From: Nephromyces sp. MM_2019
Taxonomy: Eukaryota > Apicomplexa > Aconoidasida > Nephromycida
Direction: 5' to 3'
Length of the DNA stretch: 13,358 bases
Assembly: GCA_015657535.1 (NCBI GenBank)
Contig: JADHZB010000527.1
Span: 1-13,358, forward strand
Part shown: positions 8,562 through 13,358 of the stretch, piece by piece
How positions within the stretch are numbered: the stretch's first letter is position 1
Layout: each line of letters starts with the position of its first letter
Position numbers and translations under genes: made by a program
The notes under the pieces: generated by a model
The model's database searches: none
Told to the model about the DNA's origin: nothing
What the model saw: the letters and a program-made list of their open reading frames with translations, nothing else

Positions 8562-10173
8562 GATTTCAGGGAGGGTTAGCACATTTTTGAGCTTAAAGCC
8601 TAAATTTGTCTTCTATAACCAGGCAGTGCTTAGGACTATTACCACATGGGTTGACCAGCCTTCACTCACAGATCCTAGCCAGGAATATTTATCGAAGCTG
8701 CATAGTCCCTTAAAGCCAATTTTTGACCCCAAAAACGTTGCATTAATCGGAGCTACGGATCGCGAGAATGCTGTCGGTAGAACTATTTTTGAAAACCTAC
8801 TCGATGGACTAAAGAAAAATGGAAGATTCGGGGTATTCCCAGTTAATTCTAAAAAGAAATCTATACTCGGACACAAATGCTATGATACAATCCTTAACAT
8901 TCCCTCCAAGATTGACCTAGCTATCGTAGCGACACCAGCAAAGTCGGTTCCAGACGTTATGCGGGAAATTGTTGAAAAGGATGTAAGTACATCAATTGTC
9001 ATCTCCGCCGGGTTCAAAGAACTTGGAGAAGATGGTATTAAGGCAGAAAAGGATTTACTGGATATTAGCAAACAAAATAACTGCAGAATCATTGGCCCGA
9101 ATTGTTTGGGTGTCATGAACCCTATAACTGGCTTGAATGCATCATTTGCTTCTTCTTTACCACTTTCAGGAAACCTTGCATTCTTATCACAATCCGGGGC
9201 CATGTGCACTTCTGTTTTAGATTGGTCTCACACCCAAAACATTGGCTTCTCTGCATTTGTTTCCGTAGGATCTATGTGTGATGTAAATTGGGGTGATTTG
9301 ATTGATTATTTTGGGAAGGATGTGAATACACATAGTATCTTGATTTATATGGAAACCATTGGTGATGCGCAATCTTTCCTATCTGCTGCTAAGGAAGTTG
9401 CAATGGTGAAACCTATTATAGTAATCAAGGCTGGCAAGAGTGATGAAGCAGCTAAAGCCGCTGCCTCACACACAGGATCCATGGCTGGTGCTTATGATGC
9501 ATTCGAAGCTGCAATGCGTAGAGTCGGTGTGCTTACAGTAGATAGTATTAGCGAACTATTTAACTGTGCAATGGTACTAAGTAAACAACCTACACCCCGT
9601 GGGCCCAATTTATCAATCATAACAAATGCAGGTGGACCTGCTGTGTTGGCCACAGATGCATTGGTTTCATCTGGTGGTTGCCTCGCACAATTAGAAGACA
9701 AAGTTATTTCTTCTTTAAATAAGGTATTACCAGATGCATGGAGTCATTCAAATCCAGTTGATATTTTAGGTTAGTTTATACTTTGAAACTCTATATGATT
9801 TCTATAATAAAAAATCAATAATCAATCTCTATGAATCACATACCATGTGTTATTCTTTAGATACACTTTGAATTATATCAAAGACAATCTCATTTATTTT
9901 ACACTGTATATACAAACAATAGATATACAACAATCACTAACCCTTGGATCCTTTACACAATAATATTTTGCATAAGCTAGTCACACATATTCATTTTACA
10001 CATTGCTTTCAATATTAGATTTTACCCTTCTTTTCATTACACACATCTTCCACACTTCACATATTATTTGTACCACATATAACTACATATATCACCCGCA
10101 CCACACATATCATTCGCACCACGCCCATAACCTACACCACATAGACTCACCTATTAACTCCATAGATTTCAAA

Positions 10174-10219
<46 letters not shown>

Positions 10220-11389
10220 AAACACTACTTAGGTGATGCTGGCCCCAATGCATATAAGGAAGCCCTTTCTTCGGTAATAGAAAGTGATAAAACAGATGGT
10301 GTATTGGTTATATTAACACCACAGGCTACTACTGATTGCACATCCACAGCCCAACACATTGTTCAGTGTGTAAAAGAGGCCTCCAGAAATGATAAATTAA
10401 TATTGGGGAGTTGGATGGGTGGATCAGCTGTTTTAGAAGGAAAACGTTTACTTATTGATTCAAACATCCCCTGTTTTGATTATCCTGATGAGGCAGCCTC
10501 TATTTTTAGTAAAATTTGGCAAAGAACACGCCAATTAGAGGTACATGTTGTGTGTGTGTGTTTATATATATGTGTGCTTATGTGTGTGTATATGTGTGTG
10601 TATATTTATATTTGTGTGTATGTATGTGTGTCTGTGTATATGTATATATGTATGTTTAAGTGTGTATGTGTACATATGTATACATGCCTGTCTATGTGTG
10701 TGTGTGTATAATTTAATTAACTCAATCATATTAAATGTTTATAATCTGTGTGTAGATGATTTATGAAGTACCCGATATCAATGTTTCACCTTATATGAAA
10801 AATGAATTGAAAGAAAAAGCACTCGATTATTTACAACAATTAAGAGATGAAGGAAGAACAATATTGACAGAAAGTGAAGCCAAAGAGGTGTGTATGTGTA
10901 CATATATATACTTATTTTTATATTTAAAACTATATATATATGTGTGTATGTGTGAGAATATGTATGTGGAAAAATACATATGTGTTTATTTGCAAGAATA
11001 TATATGTGTTGTATGCATCTATGTATGTTCAAACTCATTACTTTTCTCAAAAGAGATTTTCACACTATTGTATAGCCTAAGTCATCACCACTTTATCAAC
11101 CATCCTTATACTTTATAAAATTATTTATTTCACACACCTTAATTTAAGATTAAAAATGTGTACACACTTCATTTAGGTTCTGGCCATATATAATCTTCCT
11201 ACTGACCCCTTCAAGATATGTGATAGCGCTGGACAGGCTGCTGAAGAAGCTAAGAAAATGGGTTTTCCTGTTGCTGTTAAACTCAACTCACACACAATTA
11301 CACACAAGAAGGATGTTGGGGGTGTACAACTCAACCTAAACTCTGCAGATGATGTAATAAAGCCATACACACACTCACATACACACAAA

Positions 11390-11420
<31 letters not shown>

Positions 11421-13358
11421 CTAAACAATTATACATACGTTTACGCAAACATACATATAAATTATGTACATATACAAATACAGAAATACACACACTTACA
11501 CCCCTATACCTAAACATGCATACAAACTTTTACTAATACTTATTTGCATAAATATGTATACACACACACACACTTGCCGTATAATTATAAGCTTTGTGTG
11601 ATGTTTTTTACACACTGTGAAAATATGAATACTTAGAGGCTCTATAAAATAATTATATAGATCGATTGGTATATATATATGTGTGTGTATACGATTTATA
11701 TGTAAATGTGTGTTTCTATACGATTTTTATAAAACTATGCATGTATACAAGATTAGGACATAAATTTATTTCGCATATATACCTGAATATTGAAGATAAA
11801 TTCACACACTCTGAGTATTTGTGTAATATCACTGTGTATATAACAAATATATACAAATGTGTGTGTATATAAAACATATAGGTTATTAAGGCATTTAATA
11901 ATATCAAATCAAGTGTGTCAAAATTATTTGATGAACATCATTTTCAAGGTGTGTCGGTACAGCCAATGGTTGATCGAGATGAATGCATAGAGTTATTATT
12001 AGGAAGCTACACAGACCCTCAATTTGGCCCTCTTGTTATGTTTGGGAGGTAAATACACACATTTTCATATCTATACAGAATTTTATACATACACATTCAT
12101 ATTTATACTCACATAAAATTATATATATACACATATATACTATATATATATATATACATAAAGTGATATATATTATCACACACACCAGACATATACACAA
12201 ACACACACACAGATACACGCACAGACAGACACACACACACACATTAAATATTTATCTGTATATATAATTAAAACAGTGGTGGGACTTTTGTAGAAATCTT
12301 TAAAGATCGTAGCCTTGCTATCCCCCCCTTTAATTCTACCCTAGCCAAATTACTTATAGAGGTTTGCATAAATAATCACACACACTAATTATATTTATCT
12401 ATATTTTAAATATATATATGTATATATATATAAATATATACAAATTGTGAATTCTATTTAAATGACAAGTCGGTGAAATATACATGTATTTGTGTGAAAC
12501 TTATACAGTTAATTTATGATGCTACTCTGTTTGTGTATATGAGATACCAACAATATATATAAATCTTATTTACTATATATTTATGTGTGTGTGTGCGTGT
12601 GTGTAGGATACAAAGATATATAAGGCACTAATTGGGGGTAAGGGTTTACGCTTTAAAGGTGTAAATATCGAAGAATTAGAAAAAACTATTATTCGTTTCG
12701 CACAGGTCAATTAATATATAAAATACACACACACATTATATTTTATTTACAATCACCTAACACACATTTTTACGTAGACATTTTTAAGACCTTAAACACA
12801 TGCTTATACATATATAATTGCACACACAAACACATATACTCACACGTACACACACATATATAAATAAACACACAACACATACTTATAAACAGAAATATTA
12901 ATACACAGGTATACACATACCTATAGGCATACCTATATATATATATGCACACACATACCGCCACTCGTAGTCCCTTTCAATTACATTCATCTAGATTATT
13001 GTATATTATTATCTTATTTGTGTATATATCTTCATGCTATATGTATATCATTTTATTGTGTGTATATAAATCATCGTGTTGTGTGTGTTTATGTTATATA
13101 TTTAGATGGTGGTTGACCTTAGAGAATACATATCAGAATGTGATATTAACCCACTCCTTGTAAGCCCCCAAAGGTCTGTGTGTATTGACAGCCGAATTTC
13201 ATTACACACACAAACACACACACAAACACCCTTAGCTGTAAGACCCTACCCTACTGAATATATCCTCAAGACTAAAGCAAAGTACGTGTGTAAATATATT
13301 ATATATATATATATTTATAAGGAGTGTATGTGTAAATATATATTGAATATATATATAT
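8560..13358 (+). CDS. NDP/ADP-forming acyl-CoA (acetate-CoA) ligase, mitochondrial-type, 3'-partial, at least 8 exons
   Basis: Predicted to interconvert acetate (or another acid) + CoA + ATP with acyl-CoA + ADP + phosphate through a phosphohistidine. Exons: 8560-9769, 10233-10540, 10756-10887, 11177-11353, 11882-12048, 12277-12361, 12607-12705, 13106 to about 13281; 784 whole codons. Residues 1-31 are basic/hydroxylated with no acidic residue, like a mitochondrial presequence. CoA-binding domain about 55-150 (IGATDRENAVGR at 63); succinyl-CoA-ligase-like about 165-305 (GPNCLG 179, SQSGA 210, E265, phosphorylatable H304 in SHTGS); ligase segment about 325-505; ATP-grasp about 535-757 (THKKDVGGV with H593, FGPLVMFGSGGTFVE, ECDINPLL 737). 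LAVRPYP (769-775) is the linker before the GNAT domain in bacterial PatZ/Pat fusions, so a C-terminal acetyltransferase probably follows beyond the window. The start has A at -3 and an in-frame TAA at 8551. Alignment to family across every junction supports the splicing. The substrate is inferred, not shown. Confidence 0.9.
9770..10232 (+). other. Ligase intron 1 (463 bp)
   Basis: Donor GTTAGT, acceptor CACTACTTAG. Phase 1: the junction rebuilds a Gly codon in the family motif NPVD-[IL]-[IL]-GDA. The 5' three quarters is A/C-rich with CCACA-type repeats; the 3' end is a long (TA)n run followed by CTAAAC, a plausible branch-point sequence about 15 bases from the AG. No gene inside; an open frame reading over the CA repeats is H/Y/I-rich low complexity. 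Confidence 0.9.
10176..10217. repeat. (AT)21 microsatellite in ligase intron 1
   Basis: A perfect run of about 42 bases, the longest simple TA tract in the window, ending 15 bases before the exon 2 acceptor. Confidence 0.95.
10541..10755 (+). other. Ligase intron 2 (215 bp)
   Basis: Donor GTACATG, acceptor TGTGTGTAG, phase 0 between QLE and MIYEVP. Strongly T/G-rich (repeated TGTGTGTATA), the opposite bias to intron 1. It is open in frame with exon 2, but its translation is a C/V/Y-only low-complexity string, so it is intron rather than protein. Confidence 0.9.
10888..11176 (+). other. Ligase intron 3 (289 bp)
   Basis: Donor GTGTGTATG, acceptor TTCATTTAG, phase 0. It separates ..SEAKE from VLAIYNLP, close to the start of the ATP-grasp module. 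TG/TA-rich on the left, more mixed on the right. Confidence 0.9.
11354..11881 (+). other. Ligase intron 4 (528 bp), the longest
   Basis: Donor GTAATAAAG, acceptor AACATATAG, phase 0. Splicing gives ..NSADDVIKAFNNI, continuous with the family. The 5' half is CA/TA-rich and includes a TA run; the 3' half is TG/TA-rich. No exon or gene seen inside. Confidence 0.9.
11393..11420. repeat. (AT)14 microsatellite in ligase intron 4
   Basis: A perfect AT run followed by CTAAACA, the same heptamer that follows the TA run of intron 1, but here about 450 bases from the acceptor. Confidence 0.9.
12049..12276 (+). other. Ligase intron 5 (228 bp)
   Basis: Donor GTAAATACAC, acceptor TTAAAACAG, phase 2; the junction rebuilds Ser665 in FGSGGTFVEIF. 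Strongly C/A-rich, with a dense (CA)n and CAGACA stretch at about 12178-12243. Confidence 0.9.
12362..12606 (+). other. Ligase intron 6 (245 bp)
   Basis: Donor GTTTGCAT, acceptor TGTGTGTAG, phase 0 between LLIE and DTKIY. It ends in a (TG)n run at 12584-12604 that forms the whole 3' splice-site region in place of a pyrimidine tract. Confidence 0.9.
12706..13105 (+). other. Ligase intron 7 (400 bp)
   Basis: Donor GTCAATTAA, acceptor ATATTTAG, phase 0; splicing joins IIRFAQ to MVVDLREYISECDINP. C/A-rich for most of its length, with CA runs from 12725, then T/G-rich over the last 100 bases. No internal exon seen. Confidence 0.9.
13205..13228 (+). repeat. Exonic CA-rich repeat coding HTQTHTQT
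   Basis: Two near-identical 12-bp units (CACACACAAACA) encode residues 760-767, between the end of the ATP-grasp module (CIDSRISL) and the LAVRPYP linker. This is simple repeat inside coding sequence at an inter-domain position. Confidence 0.85.
13282..13358 (+). other. Probable start of ligase intron 8, runs off the window
   Basis: A donor-like GTACGTGTGTAA begins at 13282, after which the sequence becomes TG/TA repeat resembling the other introns. The frame stays open to the window end without a stop, so intron retention cannot be excluded from sequence alone, but the translation is Y/I/C-rich simple repeat. The remaining exons must lie to the right. Confidence 0.65.

Noticed and set aside
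8613..9701. Three minus-strand open frames under ligase exon 1
   Set aside because: They are antisense shadows of a long exon with strong family motifs in every part.
10545..11118. Open frames extending exons 2 and 3 into introns 2 and 3
   Set aside because: The added parts are C/V/Y-rich translated TG repeats, while splicing restores the continuous family sequence.
11173..13163. Several open frames within introns 3-7 on both strands
   Set aside because: All translate CA, TG or TA repeats (HTHT, VCVC, YIYI) and have no protein-like composition.

Overview
The window is very AT-rich eukaryotic nuclear DNA, packed with (TA)n, (TG)n and (CA)n simple repeats. It holds two convincing protein-coding genes, both interrupted by GT-AG introns, arranged head-to-head (divergent) and separated by about 5.9 kb with no recognisable gene. 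The tandem CCCH fingers with KTxxC lead-ins and FAHs/g..ELR tails, and the AT-rich, repeat-loaded introns, suggest an alveolate protist, most likely an apicomplexan or relative. That placement is inference; nothing here fixes genus or species.

Left side (minus strand, 1168-2672): a three-exon gene for a protein of about 366 residues with three tandem CX7CX5CX3H zinc fingers, a predicted RNA-binding post-transcriptional regulator. Its intron 2 carries a 23-bp minisatellite and its stop codon lies inside a 20-bp tandem duplication. The 1.2 kb beyond its 3' end contains imperfect repeats but no supported gene.

Middle (2673-8559): non-coding at this resolution. From about 2.7 to 5.15 kb the plus strand is T/G-rich; from about 5.17 to 6.7 kb it is A/C-rich; the rest to about 8.2 kb is nearly pure A/T. 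A degenerate 15-bp tandem array lies at about 6297-6699. One two-exon micro-gene candidate (3176-3403) is offered at low confidence. An imperfectly duplicated ~35-bp block lies just upstream of the right-hand gene.

Right side (plus strand, 8560 to beyond 13358): a gene for an NDP/ADP-forming acyl-CoA (acetate-CoA) ligase with a mitochondrial-type N-terminus. I reconstruct eight exons covering 784 whole codons: CoA-binding, succinyl-CoA-ligase-like and ATP-grasp modules, ending in the linker motif that precedes the GNAT acetyltransferase domain in bacterial PatZ/Pat-type fusions. The window stops at about that point, so a C-terminal acetyltransferase domain is predicted but not seen. The first 1.2 kb is a single exon; the rest is cut into pieces of 28-102 codons by introns dominated by microsatellites whose strand bias differs from intron to intron.

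The two genes show no obvious functional link. No tRNA, rRNA, transposon or CRISPR array was recognised.
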